Of a stretch of 64,000 bases of DNA, positions 49,572 through 62,500 are shown in pieces. Source of the stretch: Rachycentron canadum (lineage: Eukaryota; Chordata; Actinopteri; Carangiformes; Rachycentridae); assembly GCA_038496675.1 (NCBI GenBank), contig CM076654.1, forward strand, positions 13,671,981 to 13,735,980. The letters run 5' to 3'. Position numbers and translations under genes: made by a program. The notes under the pieces are model-generated. The model had not been told where the DNA came from. It ran no database searches and saw only the letters and a list, made by a program, of their open reading frames with translations. How positions within the stretch are numbered: position 1 is the stretch's first letter; each line of letters starts with the position of its first letter.

Positions 49572-52500
49572 CTTAATGTCTAAAGCCAGAAAATCAATCT
49601 TGGTTTGTCCCGCAATTGCTCAGCCAAAAATGAGGCTTGGGTTTTATTGGAACTACACAGAAGCAAAATGAGATTAGATTTAGCCCCTGTTGGACCACCC
49701 ACAGTAATTAAAGGACGTTATTAGTGATGACGTCATTATACAGTAGACACATGCCAACAGACCATCTCCTTACTTTAAAATCATAACCCCAAATCAAACG
49801 CTAAGCTTTGCCTTGACTAGAAAGCTACAAATGAATTTTACACACATATACAGATTCCTCTACCCTCCTAAAACTAGCCTGCAGCTAAATGTGACCTCTG
49901 AACCGTACAAACCAGGAGACCCAGGTGTTCTCTCTACATGGTGAGGTGACTGAACAAACTCATGCTGTAATGGTTGGGGTGTGAGACACACCCTAGTCTG
50001 CAAGGACTCAGAGTACCACTGCAGGGCCAGAGGAATGATGTCACTTACTGTGGAAAGAGTCGTGCTGCTGCAGCCCTATATAAAGCATGATGGCTTCCCT
50101 AATACAAAAATAAAAAAATAAAAAAAATCACTCACTGCCCACAGCTATTCTGCCATTATACTGGGAATAGCAACAATAATTGTTTGAGAACAACCACTGC
50201 CTCTAAGAACTGCATATTCAGTAATGAGTAAGAGGTAAAAGCAAAACTAGGATTAAACCTCACAAGAGCAGAACTCAAAGCAATCACTAATGTTAATCCA
50301 AACAATAGATTGTGTACCATGTATTGTGCACTAAATAGCCACACACTATGCTCAAGGGATTTACACAACAGATTCACATCAGTATATTCCAAACACTTTG
50401 GGAGATAACATTACTAATAATAAGCACCGTATTTGGCACCAGTTGGTACAGTGTTTCCAGACTGGCCAGATGAGTTTTACATTTTTTTACACCAGCCATG
50501 ATAGGCTGTAGCAAGCTACGGCATGTTATGTAATTATTTGCATTTCTTCAGTGGCCCAGGGGACACATTTTTTTTCCAGTCTATGTTTTGTTTTTAAAAA
50601 GGTAATGCTGAAACAGGTTTTGTCCCACTGCAACTTACAGATCCAAACAAACGCAGTGATGAGTCTTAGTGCAATTTACTGTCTGCAGTACAACATGACT
50701 ATGTTCAGAATTTGAACAAGCAGGAAATAAAGGTATCCAGTTTTGTGGCAGACAGATCCTCTTCACATTTTCAATTTTGGAACAAAACAGTGAGAAATAA
50801 AAACACAGGGACATGCAGGGGATGGTGGTTTGGGCCTGGAGAGACAGTCCAGTCCAGAATACAAGTTTCATGTTGCTCAGGCATTCCTGCTGTTGGATAT
50901 TTCCCTGCCTCTCCTACAGAAGATAATGTAGCAAAGCAGAGAACACTTAAAACCTGCTGCCATTACAGAGCACATCCACACTGGTGTGACTGATATCACC
51001 AAGTAACATGATTTATATCTGGGAGGTCTCATATTCAGCGAGACTCTCAGACATAAAGTCAGTATACGCCTTCAGTGGCCAGATATCCATACAAATCACG
51101 GTAGGTGACTCCATGCTAGATGAAAATATTAGGCCTGTAACCATGCAGTCACCTGACTGACACAGATTTGAGCTGTGACACATACTCTAGCTTCAAGTTT
51201 AGTGATCAAAGTCCAGAGTATGTGAGAATGAACTATGTGTACATGTAGTATGTAGAAATCACAACATCTTGTTTAAAACTCACCCTGACTGCTGAACACA
51301 CCCTGAAATCTTCCCTAAAGCCAAGTGTAAAGTAATCAGACTTTGACACTGCTGTTGGCAGTAATCTATGAGCCACCATCAGGTATCAGATAACATTACC
51401 ATTAGATATGATAACATTACCATTAGATATGAGACTGCTGACCTCTCCTATGCAGTTGAGTCCATTTTAAAATTCTTCTTTGATTTAGTAAATCATAAAT
51501 TAAATAATTTCCATTACCAGACAGACATGTTTTCTCTGCATATTAAGTTAATAACATACAGATCTATAAAGGAGTTTAGTCTAGACTATCCCTGCACGTA
51601 TCCTGAGGTCGGCAGAAACAGGATGTGAAGCAGGAAGTACACATACTGATGACCAGGTGTAACAACAGAAACAATAAACAAACAGATCATAGCGATAAGA
51701 CAAACCAATATTTAAAAGTTATGTGCCACTACACTTAATTCTTTTTAAAATTGTTATCAGTTTGACTTTACACTATTTCTGCAACATTAACAGATTCAAA
51801 GTATTATGAGTCATGTTCAGTCAAGTTCAACTTTGCATGCCCACAAAAAATATCAGAGTAATAACAATTATTTAACAAGTCCTGTGATGTAAGACTGTTA
51901 ATACCATCTCAACATCAATTGGGGCTGTACCCTTTTATCTTTTCTAATACTAAGTATGCAAGAACATTATCCATAGGGGTGGATGTTGCACTATGCACGA
52001 GCACTTTCATGAAATACTGTTAATATATTTTCAAATGGCTGTTATCATGCTTAAAACTATCACATACAACTGTGCTGAAGAAATCCAACAGAAGTTACAG
52101 TTGATGTATCAAGGTAGTAGACTGTGACCTGCACATGTTGGTATATTATCATTGTTTATTGCAAGCACAGTCAAATCTCATTTATCTGAACCTTAGATAA
52201 TGTTAGGACTTCAGGCAGACCATGCAGTGCTGTGAACATGGCTTCATTACCAATGAGGAATTTAAAGACATCTTGCATGTAATTAGAAGTATGTAAACAA
52301 CATTTCTGATAGGAATATATTCATGTTTTGTCTTTGTATTTGCAGATGCCAAGAGTCAAGTGCCCAAAGATTAAGACCACCTACATGAGCAATCGGCATT
52401 TTGACCTCAGCACTCAGTGATACTTCTTAGCACATCACACATTAGCTCCAGTTCAGACATGCTTCAAGGATGGACATGACCTCTTACACAAGTTGCATTT

Positions 52501-55206
52501 TCTATCAACACTATTTAAAAAAGGAAAATTCAAAAGTTCATTAATACATCACAGCTGACTGGTTGCAATGAACCATGAAGCCCCAGTAACATTTGAGTTA
52601 AGCTGTGGAGCTCGACCTCATGATCAACCCAGGCAGGGCAGAGGAGACGACAGTCGACCAGAGAGATGCGTTCTTTACATTCCACACCTTGGCCTGAGGG
52701 AGCTCTGGTATGTGTATGGCTAATGACAGAAAGAGGACCGCTAAGGTGTCAAATATAGCACCCTTTGAGGTGTTAATGGTGTTGTTTTCTGATATACATC
52801 ATTAGGAATGCTTGAGTCTGAAGAGTGAATACAAGTGGATCTTGCCTTGAGCCCCCATAAACATCAGATAACATGATACACAAGGCAGGAATGCTGTTTG
52901 TGTGAAGTAAGACCACTGTAATTGTTAGCACTTCCAATTAAGAGTTTAACTGAAAACATCAACCGAAGCTGCACACAACCTAACTCATAACACAAACTCA
53001 CTGCAGTGGGATCAGCTGTGCATTCACCCCTGTGTCCCTCCGGAAATGCAGCCCTTCAGGCTAATTTGCAAGCCTGCATTTGTCTTAAAATTTGACTTGT
53101 TAACTAAAAAACAGCTACCAGAACATTATGTACCAACCACAAGCTTAATCAGATGTCAATCAGTAGAGGCACATACAGGGTTACATATCAGGCAAATTAA
53201 ATTACAATGGGACAAAACAGCCCTTGAGCCAGGTCAGACAGAAACTTTGTTTATTTTCAAAGTAAATTTACATAGCTGTTTACTCAGACTATGGAAATTA
53301 GTAAAATGAGAGAGAAATTATCAAACCAAATTTAAACTTAATTTGATTATTATTTTGTGTAACATTCAATGTAATTGAGCAGTTTAGCAATGATATGAAG
53401 TGCAGATTTAAACTCTATAAAGATTGAAGCACAGTTTAAGTCTTATATGTAGGCAAATGTGTGTTGAATGTGTCACGAGTTCCCAATAGAAGAGATTAAT
53501 TAAAGTCAAATGAGCGTAGATTCACAGACACAGAAATCTGAAGGTACTCTTTGCTGCTGCAAATAAGAACATATGTAAAACTGGGGGAGAAAGGGAATGA
53601 ATTGCCTAGAATAACTTGAAAATAGATGTTTACACTATATCAAATATAGTTTCTTGACTCCACGTGGTTTAAATTAAAATACACAATTGTACTTGAGGGA
53701 AAAATATCTAAAACTATGTTGATGGATTTGAGATGAAGGGGCATCAATCCATCATCAGTGCGAGTACTAGTACTAGTGAGTGCCAATTATCTACATGTGC
53801 ATTTCCTGTTTGGAGCAATTTGAACCTTGAGCAGAATATACATCTCGAACTATATTTATTTGACAGGTATATATTAATAGTTTTACTCCTCTTTGTTAAG
53901 ACAGAACTAACAAAATGTGACCTAACATTGTATAGTATGAAAGAGCTACCTACAGTGATGCCTGTGCACAAACTAACATCAATATAGAAGGGAGCAGTTA
54001 TTGGGAATTCAATTTTCTCCTTCAATTCTCATAAAAAAAATATTAAAATGTAGTAATTAAAGTAGTTTTTTTTTTTAATTATTATTTATCAGATTCAAGC
54101 TGCTATACATTTGTACTTATGAGATCCTGTTCAGAATACATCAAGATCTTGCAACATGGCAGACAGGTAAACAGTTATGTAGGAGAGTTAGTAACATCAG
54201 GCTTTCACAACACCGGTAAAAATGTGGGCTCTAACAAACTCAACCAGCTGAGCAGGAAAATCATCTCCTGGGAAACCAACCAACAGGAAACAAGCTTAGC
54301 AAGACATGCAATGTAGAAAAGAGCATCATTTTGTCCTGAATAATCTTTTTTAAAAAAAGCAAACAAACAAAATCTAAACATGCACATCAGCAAGGGGCTA
54401 AACTCAGCAGCTGAACACCCAACATGTCCATAACCAGACTACAGACATTTGTATCCTTTGAGAGGAATGTCTGACGCCTAGAAAACAACCAGTTGCATAG
54501 CAACAAGTAAGGCTGCAGAAAATGAGAGTGAATCACACAGCAATAGATACAAAGCACAACACTGAAACACAAAAATGGATGTGCAACATTCTCTCAAGGC
54601 AAGAGAAGACATTCTTTTCATTCACACAAGAGGCCAGCACACTTCATTTCCTTGCAGCTCAACATGTGATTCACACATGCACACCACTAAAGGGTCTTCC
54701 ATGCCTGCTGTCAGAGCTCCATGGAAATTTCCACTTTAACAAGTCTCTGCATTTGGATGGTTGAGACAAACAGCTGAGGCAGTAGCAGCAACAGTGCCGT
54801 CAAACCAGGAAGCTCTTTTTAAGATTTACAACATCTATATGACAGGAACAATACAGCGCCACACTAAAGACTGAGTGGAAGCTATATTTAGCTGCAGAGA
54901 TTAAACAGACATACCTATACAGATATATACTGTAGTACGGCCCAGTATTTCTAAAACATTTCAGACCGGTTGTGCAAGCTGAATTTTAAACCACATCCGT
55001 TATCAGTGTTCCTGCATTTGCTAACAGGCCACTGTCCTCATTGTCTCAAGGTATGATTAGTTAGTGGGTAGTTACCAATTAATGATGACATGTAGTATGT
55101 CAACAAGTATTTTTATAAACTACAAGAGAACATCTCAAATGAATCAGGAGGGTGATTAACTTCTGTCATGTCTTCGATGAGACTGCTCTCAATAGACACT
55201 GTATTC

Positions 55207-55250
<44 letters not shown>

Positions 55251-58200
55251 CCACATCTTCCTACTGTCTCCCCAGTGTATGCTGTGATACAACCTACCAC
55301 CTGTGCTCTTGCTCTTTCGCAGAGGACATTTAATGCATGAAATGGCTCAAAAATTGCAACGTACACATCATTCCCCTCATTAAAAAGTTTTATATAGCTT
55401 TAATATTTTAAGGTTCACCACTAAAAAAAAAAAAAAAAAAAAAAACTATCAATGTTCACAGCTCTATATTAACAGATTATTAATACTATTCAGAAATCCA
55501 GCAACCACATAGATTCTTCCTAAAATAATGATTTAAATACGGCACTTGGATGCAGTGAATGACTGTGACAGAGACAACATCTGACTTCAACCTAGTTCTC
55601 TCATCTTGGCCGCTCTTCATATTTCGGCCTATCCCAGAATTCACATGTGTACCGACACTGCATAAAGCAGCCAATGGCAGGGCAGGGAGGAAATGGTCTT
55701 GGAAGGCTGTCAGGCAGGGAGCAGTGAATGACCATATATGGTAAAATCTGCAGTCAGCAGGACTGAGCGGCAGAAGCAGCAAAGGCAGAAGCAACTGAAC
55801 AGTATGGAGGTCTTGGAACACAGGCTGACCAAAGTATGGGGAAAGACCCTGGATATCCTGCACACAATTATTTTTTTGTGTAAAGACACACAGAGTGCAG
55901 CTTATTTAGCAGCCAAGGTGTTTGAGAGACAGAACAGAAATAATGTGTCACTGTGCACACACCCAGGGATTACTAACAGCAAAGGTTGAGCATGAAATGA
56001 ATGGTGGGATTGAATTCAAATCAAACACACAAACCACATCTGATCATTCTTTCTGTACAGGGGCAGTGTTCGAACCACTAACATGGACCATGCCTCCTAC
56101 ATTATACAATACACTATATGGTGCTAAGGCTGGAGTTTAGGTCATGTTTCATAAGAAATAAACAAAAGAGGAAACTAGAGATGCTAGCAATTGACAAAGT
56201 GACTAACACACTTGGAAAATAAACATGCTTATGGCAAAACGGGATAAAAGCATGGAACTTTTAACAAGGGGCATGGACATTTCTAGTGAAGGGATATAAA
56301 TCACAACAACTGTAATGATTTACTTAGACTTCGCTCCTCTTATGCTGAGCAGACAGAGAGGAATTATAAGGAATTTTTCACTGAACACTTGCTAGCTACT
56401 GCATTCACTCCCACAGCTTCCTTCATATGGAAATCAGGGAATAAATTAGCAGGCATCCAGCTAAGAAAGAGAAAGGAAGAGATTGAAAGCATGAGGGAAG
56501 GGAATGACATGTGTTGAGCAGGACATCTGATGCCCTCTCTATAAATCCCTGTGTTCTGACAGGAGGAAGCAGCAATACTCATGGCTGTGCTGAGTCATGG
56601 AGCCTGCCACACTAACCTCGCCCTTGTGAGTCACACAAAGGGCCAGCTCCATTGGTTGACTACTCAAAATGAGGCTCAGACCTCAGGTCAGGTCACAGAT
56701 CCACAACATCAACCTCTGAACTGCAGAAGATACTTTTCCCTCCAATTCCTGACACATGCAGTTAGGATAAATGGCAGATTTGCTTGAATATGAGCAGGGG
56801 GAGTACAATGCTTTTTTGAGTTGGTCATAATTTAGTCATTTATTCTCCAACCACTATTGCGTCACTACAACAAAGACAGCGCACAGTTGCATATGGTTTA
56901 ATTGTGAGGGGGGAGCATCATCACACTTCTGCCTCCCCCCAGTCCAAGTGTGGTAATGACAAAGGGCTTTGCTAGGCGTAAGAGTGGGACAAAGGGCCTG
57001 AGCAGCTGGCTGCCTACAGAGACCGGGAGCAACACAGCATAGGCAGATGGGTTACCCAGACAGATGCACCCTCACACTAGCGACGGGAAGCGGTTAAAGG
57101 TTGGGGGGTATGGGGGATGTCTGTCCTTGCAACAAATTGAATTGAGACCTAAATGATTCAAATATCATCTGTCCTTCAATCAAAAAGAGTACTTTATCCA
57201 CAAAGCAAAGCTGAGACTGTCAGAAGCTCATAAAGTAAAACAGACACTTAAATGATGATTCTTTTAGAAATTTGTATAACCAATTTCTAAATAAGCAACA
57301 ACAGCGATCTTTTTTCATTCATTTTGATGGAAATGATCTCAGGTGATGAGAGTAACTGTAATACTGATCCACTGCAGTGCAGTCTAGTCAAACCATTTGC
57401 AAGAACAGACTCGCCCCACTTTTAAGACCTGCATTGCCAGCTGAGGCTATACTGAGATTTCCAGATGGACCTGCTTTGTCAGAAAAATTCATTTGAGAAT
57501 AGCGTTGTGATACATTCCAAAAATAGCTGTTAAAAGAAAAATTGCTTTAAGTTAAAAGAGGAATGCCCATTCATTCAAGATATAAAATTAATGCTATTTC
57601 TGTGGTGCAGTAGCTGACTTTCTTCTTTATGCTAAGCCCTAAAAACTGACTTGGTGGCAATACGTAATAGTCACGCTGTCCAAAGTCATAACATACATGC
57701 ACAACACACTACAATTCTTAAATAACATGGTATTTCCCTTATGGCGCCAGCTTCTAAATGCATGGCCTGTAGAAATGAGGAAAAAGCTATATCTGAAGGA
57801 TTAGTCTGTGTCACGCCTGCCAACTTGAATGTGGGAAGATCTAAAAATCAAGAGAGCTTTTTTTTGTTATCTTTAACTTAAGGAAATTGCCTGAGGTTTG
57901 CTCTGTACATAGACATCTCAGTCTCCCACCACTTTTTAATTCAGTAGTGAAAGTAGACTTTGTTCAACAGACACACCATCACTGTATTGGGACATGGCAT
58001 GCAGAGGGCAACTCATTCACTCATTCACACAGACAAAGAGAGGAGGGCAGGAGGAGTGTGAAACCAGTCAAGCTCGCAGCCCACCTCCAATACAAGCTCT
58101 GTATTGAATGAGGTGCTGAGAGGTGTAAGCTGTGTGATGACAGGCCTAAGGATCGGTCGCCTATGGTAGAGTCTTCTCAGATGACATAGCAGTGTACTAG

Positions 58201-59541
58201 TGAACACTAATTACAGGCCCAGGTTAGATCTGTCAACAATATTGCAGTACTTATGTCAGTCACAGTGTCAGGACCTGCCACTTGGCAATTGCTTGGAGCT
58301 GCCAAACAGAAACAGCAGCAGCCAGCAATTCACCACTATCAACCATAATGGCACCCTAGGGTGCTCTGGGGGATGTGCCAAAGCTCCCGATGAATTCAAT
58401 CTGACCTCCATTGCACCTTAATTAGACCAATTATGACAGCAGGGTTAAAACAAAAGGGTGACATATTCAGCAAGCTAACTTGTTTACGGCCAAACACTCC
58501 TCAAATGCTGTCTTGCCCAACCCAAGAGTAATTCTAGTTGAAGTGAAGCCATTCCTTATATGGAGGCTGGAATCAGGAGACTGTTCACTGCAGGGCTTTG
58601 GAGAAGTTGTTGTACACATGAGGGTGTGTTAAACACCACGCTGGTAAACATTAATCCTAAAGTACACTGACATGTAGAGGCAGTAGTCCTTTGTGTAATA
58701 GGTTCAGACTTCAATGCAAAGTATTACTTGCTGTAGACATCACACAGGAAATATGTTTGCTGCACTCAAAAAAGAGGTATCTAGATTTTTAGTTTGATTG
58801 TCCCCCACCACCATCCAAAATTTAAACCACTGAAATCATCTGTAACAAAAACATCACATGCATAACAGCATTCAAAAGGCACACAATGCTTTTAAGGTTA
58901 ACATTATACCATTTAATGCACAATTTAAAGACAAAGCATGTTACTTTCAAGTAACATGCAGTCTTCTGTTCTAATATGTGTAGGTTAAGAATGTAATCTC
59001 TAAAATCGAGTTATTCAATATAAATGTTAATTTCATTCCAAACCAAAAGTTTTGGATAGAACAGACTGAGAATTTTGTAATTTAATATTAGTTACATTAA
59101 ATGTGCACTCTGCCTTCTTGGTCATTAAAATCATAGAGGGCTTTATGTGCATTGAAATATCATAGCATCTGCTATAATGTCTAATGCTCACCTTTACTCA
59201 GCTAGTGACCAAAAAAGTGTTGTGCAAGCACTAACCGTGCACCAAAGTAACCCAAACAAAACAGCTGACTCCGCCACAGTAGAAGTAATTAAAACTACCT
59301 ATAAACACTGATTGACCACTGCAACCTAGATGATACACAAACATACCTTGTGAAGAGGGAGAACGAGGAAAGCTCCGCCACCACTGGCCTCAATGATTAT
59401 GGCAACAAATTTAGGATTGACTGCACAGAATGCGCTGTCCCATGTGACCCTTGAAACCCGGATATCATCGTAGCATTGGTCATTCTTCACCGCCTGGCCA
59501 AAGACGTGACGGAATTTGCTCTGTCGTACAACTCGTCTCAT
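44391..59541 (-). CDS. coro1c: Coronin-1C: actin/Arp2/3 regulator
   Basis: Ten coding exons in order: 59347-59541, 48925-49047, 47450-47579, 47136-47317, 46613-46732, 46236-46340, 45942-46087, 45670-45727, 45288-45530, 44391-44510. All are GT-AG and give 473 residues (human 474). The N-terminus MRRVVRQSKFRHVFGQ is the coronin signature with basic actin-binding residues. The seven-bladed WD propeller covers about 70-390; examples are the stretches GHTGPVLDIEWCPHNDQ and GCDNQIIIWNVG. A coronin-specific linker (SDLFQDDLYPDTAGPDPALE) leads to a C-terminal trimeric coiled coil, about 440-473, ending EEQMSKIAI. It binds F-actin and Arp2/3 at lamellipodia. The first coding intron is about 10.3 kb. 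The exon with the ATG begins at an acceptor (59543/59544), so the promoter lies further right. The 1C rather than 1A/1B identity rests on the linker and neighbours. Confidence 0.95.
45255..45275. repeat. Short interstitial telomere-type repeat
   Basis: Three TTAGGG units and a partial fourth, in a coro1c intron, ending 10 bases from the donor of the linker exon (donor at 45286-45287). Confidence 0.95.
46162..46193. repeat. (TAA)n microsatellite
   Basis: About ten TAA triplets in a coro1c intron (between exons 46236-46340 and 45942-46087). Confidence 0.95.
49529..49567. repeat. Compound (GT)n(AT)n microsatellite
   Basis: GT repeats run directly into about 14 AT units, in coro1c intron 1. Confidence 0.93.
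51389..51430. repeat. 21-base perfect tandem doublet
   Basis: Two identical copies of a unit beginning gataacattacc, 51389-51409 and 51410-51430, in coro1c intron 1. Confidence 0.95.
55209..55249. repeat. (GA)20 microsatellite
   Basis: Uninterrupted GA dinucleotides in coro1c intron 1. Confidence 0.97.
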
Positions 59542-59543
59542 AT

Positions 59544-62500
59544 CTGTAGAAAGAAAAAAAAAAAAAAAAAATCACAAACAGTCAAAAGATAACAAGTATA
59601 CAGGATAGAAGCCTGCAATATGAACTGGCACATGCATAGACTACTTCAGCTACACAAAACATCCCATCCACACACTGCAGGCAAAGCTGTTGGAATAGAG
59701 TGAGATCACATGTGAGCTTTTTTCCACAACACATTCCCTTTGCAGATGAGGGTGTTTTGTAACAAACCACTACCCTTTGCTACTCCATGGGTCTCCCTGG
59801 GATTTCTGGCCAAAGAAGAGTTTTACCAACACAAGTATTGATTCCTAGTAAAGTGGTACAACTTGACACACTACAAAACTGAAAAACTGTGTAAAAATAA
59901 AACTCGGTCTTAAATGCTCTATTTCATAAAAGACACAGATTATGAATATAAAAGCAAAATAACCATGCTTCATGATATTTCAAATGAATTCAAACTGTTT
60001 ATCATCTTCCCTTGTGCCAAATGTTAAACATCTGAAATACTAAGGCGCGTTATCTGGGGCACACTTAGAAAGCGCTACTTCCAAAGGAAAATAGGACATA
60101 CCCAATCCAAACAAAAACAGACTTTGTAGCTGGTTCAGCTAAAATCTTCACCAAGACAAGAATCTGCTGGCAGACAAGAGAGCTTTGGAAAACAAGCCCA
60201 TTCAAAAGCTACAATTCCCACTGCTCTGCTTACAATAACAGGCAACTTCCAAAGATAATAGAAAGCTGGCAAGTTTGATAAACGACCACAACCAAGGTCC
60301 TGTTTTACCTACAACCTAGAGACAGACAAAAGCTCTTTGATGGTTTTGTAAACCTCCTCAAAACTTTATTTTTGACACAGCACATGGTAACAGTTTCCCA
60401 GCCTGAATCACCGACATGACAGGATGTGGGACATGTTTTCGAGGTGGTTTTCCATTGTGCGTGTGTGTATGTGTGTGCAAAAGAGAGAGAGAGACAGAGT
60501 GAGAAGGAAAGAATAAGTGCAATCAAGAAAAGCTTGCATCGCATGTTTCCTACAGGACAAGGATCGCAACACAAGCAGGAAGTTCTTCCTGTGGGGATGT
60601 GGGAGTGTCAGTCTTCTGTAAAACACGTCAGTGATTACAAGTATTTTTTTTCAGATCTCCAAACCCTGGTGGGCTAAAAGACAAACTTGTTAGAATTAGA
60701 TCAAACAGTTAATGACACTTAAGTGTTAATCTTCCTTAAACTGAGCAGGAGTTACATCAGATTCAGTAAATCCTCCCCTAAGTTTATCTGGATCAGAAGG
60801 GCATTTGTCTAGGAAACTGAATTTGATTACTCCAGGAAAGGCTGACGCATCCAATCCAATTATAAACAGTCTCCGGAAAACATGGTAGACATATTCATAG
60901 CTATTTAAAAAAAAAAAAGAAATTCAGAAATGAATACTCTGACAAAAAGACGTTTTATTCTCTAATTTCTAAAAACACAGCATGACATCATCAGCCAACA
61001 ATCACTCTTTTGTCACTGCTACGAAAATCTTACATAATCAGTTACAATTTACAAGTTTTTAACTATGTCAAAAACGGGAAAAGACATTCCTCTTCTATAC
61101 AGTAATGTGACGATAGTCTGGGGGCAAAACTCAACAAGGACAACTTTGTCATGGAGGGGTGAAGTTTGCGTGCTGCCTATAGAGCTGTAGATCTGTCACA
61201 TAGCTTGGTTGGAATAGAAGCTACATGTGAACAGACAACTAAATCAGTGACCTGTCTAGTTGGACACTAGTGTTTCAAAAAAAGTTTTTGTTAGGATGTG
61301 AACAGAAACTGCTGCTGCCTTCTGTTGTTGGAAGTTTGCAGATACTATAGTGGAAGGTGTCAGTTTTGTCTAATATTGCTAGTATGATGTCAAAATGACA
61401 TGTCCATAGGTCTTTTCTCTAGGCTGAATCTGATACACGTTACAGACAAAAAAATATATGTATATTTTTCAAACATTTTAGCAGCTGCATATGGAGACAA
61501 TGACATTTTCATGAAAAATAAATCTGAAATTAATTTGAAATGAAGAGATATCCAGGATTCAGGTATTAGCGTGAGAAAAACATGTTCACATTGACGGCAT
61601 GTTTGCTGTGTTGCTGCTACTGCCAGCAATGTCTCTCTACATAGCGTTTTTGCAGGATACTTGAAGGATGGTGGAATAAACTGTGTCTCTGACGTAGCGT
61701 TGCGTAGCATATGGCCCCAAAAAAACAAACAAATAAATAAATAATAATGTGATTATTTTGGCAGGTACTGAAGTAAGCCCTAGATTATTTTAACAATCTA
61801 CTGATCTGATTCTCCTGGCAGATGTATAACTCTACTGCAATTAGTGAAACAGAGCGGCTTGGTACTTCAGCCAGCTTGCCACTTAGTCCCGTTAGACACT
61901 ACTCACAAAAATACAAATTTGGCTTCTTCTGAGTTCAGGCGTGCTGAGCAACATGCTTGATCACCCCCACTTCCCCATTTTGCTTATATTGTTTGATCAA
62001 TTTATTGTCAAAGACCAATTCATATATAATTATATAATTCTGTGGTCAACAGAGAACAATAAATGCCCCTTAGAAACATCTTCAGAGTTCAAGACTCCAT
62101 GCCCCACCTGAGGTGAAACAATCTATACTGTATTTTCCACTGTGATCCAATCAGGAATTGAAGGTTTATACAACAAAAAGTTATTTAGCTACTAAGCCAG
62201 GATTTATTTGGTCACTGATTTGTGGACAATGCTGAGGGACCTCTCAGTTCAACTCCCTCATCTCACATTTCTTTTCATGATTCAACATTTTAAAATAAGA
62301 AATTGATGAAAATAATTTCTTGAAATTGGAAGAAAGTTAAATTTGGCATATTTCTTAAATTGAATGACTGACAAGTGTCTCTCAAGTTAATTGCTGGCCA
62401 CTTACAGCTTGTCCCTACTTGTTGTCGATTGGAACCATATGCTCTCTTGTTGGAGTGACTGCACTTTCATGAAGAGGAAGGAATGAAAAAGGTGAACCAG

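Larger units (their letters stand above)
49048..59346 (-). other. coro1c: coro1c intron 1, 10.3 kb
   Basis: Separates the first coding exon from the propeller exons. It contains a (GT)n(AT)n tract (49529-49567), a 21-base tandem doublet (51389-51430), a (GA)20 tract (55209-55249) and an A23 run (55423-55445). Many short open frames occur on both strands without motifs. Large first introns often hold enhancers or alternative first exons, but I could identify none. Confidence 0.6.
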
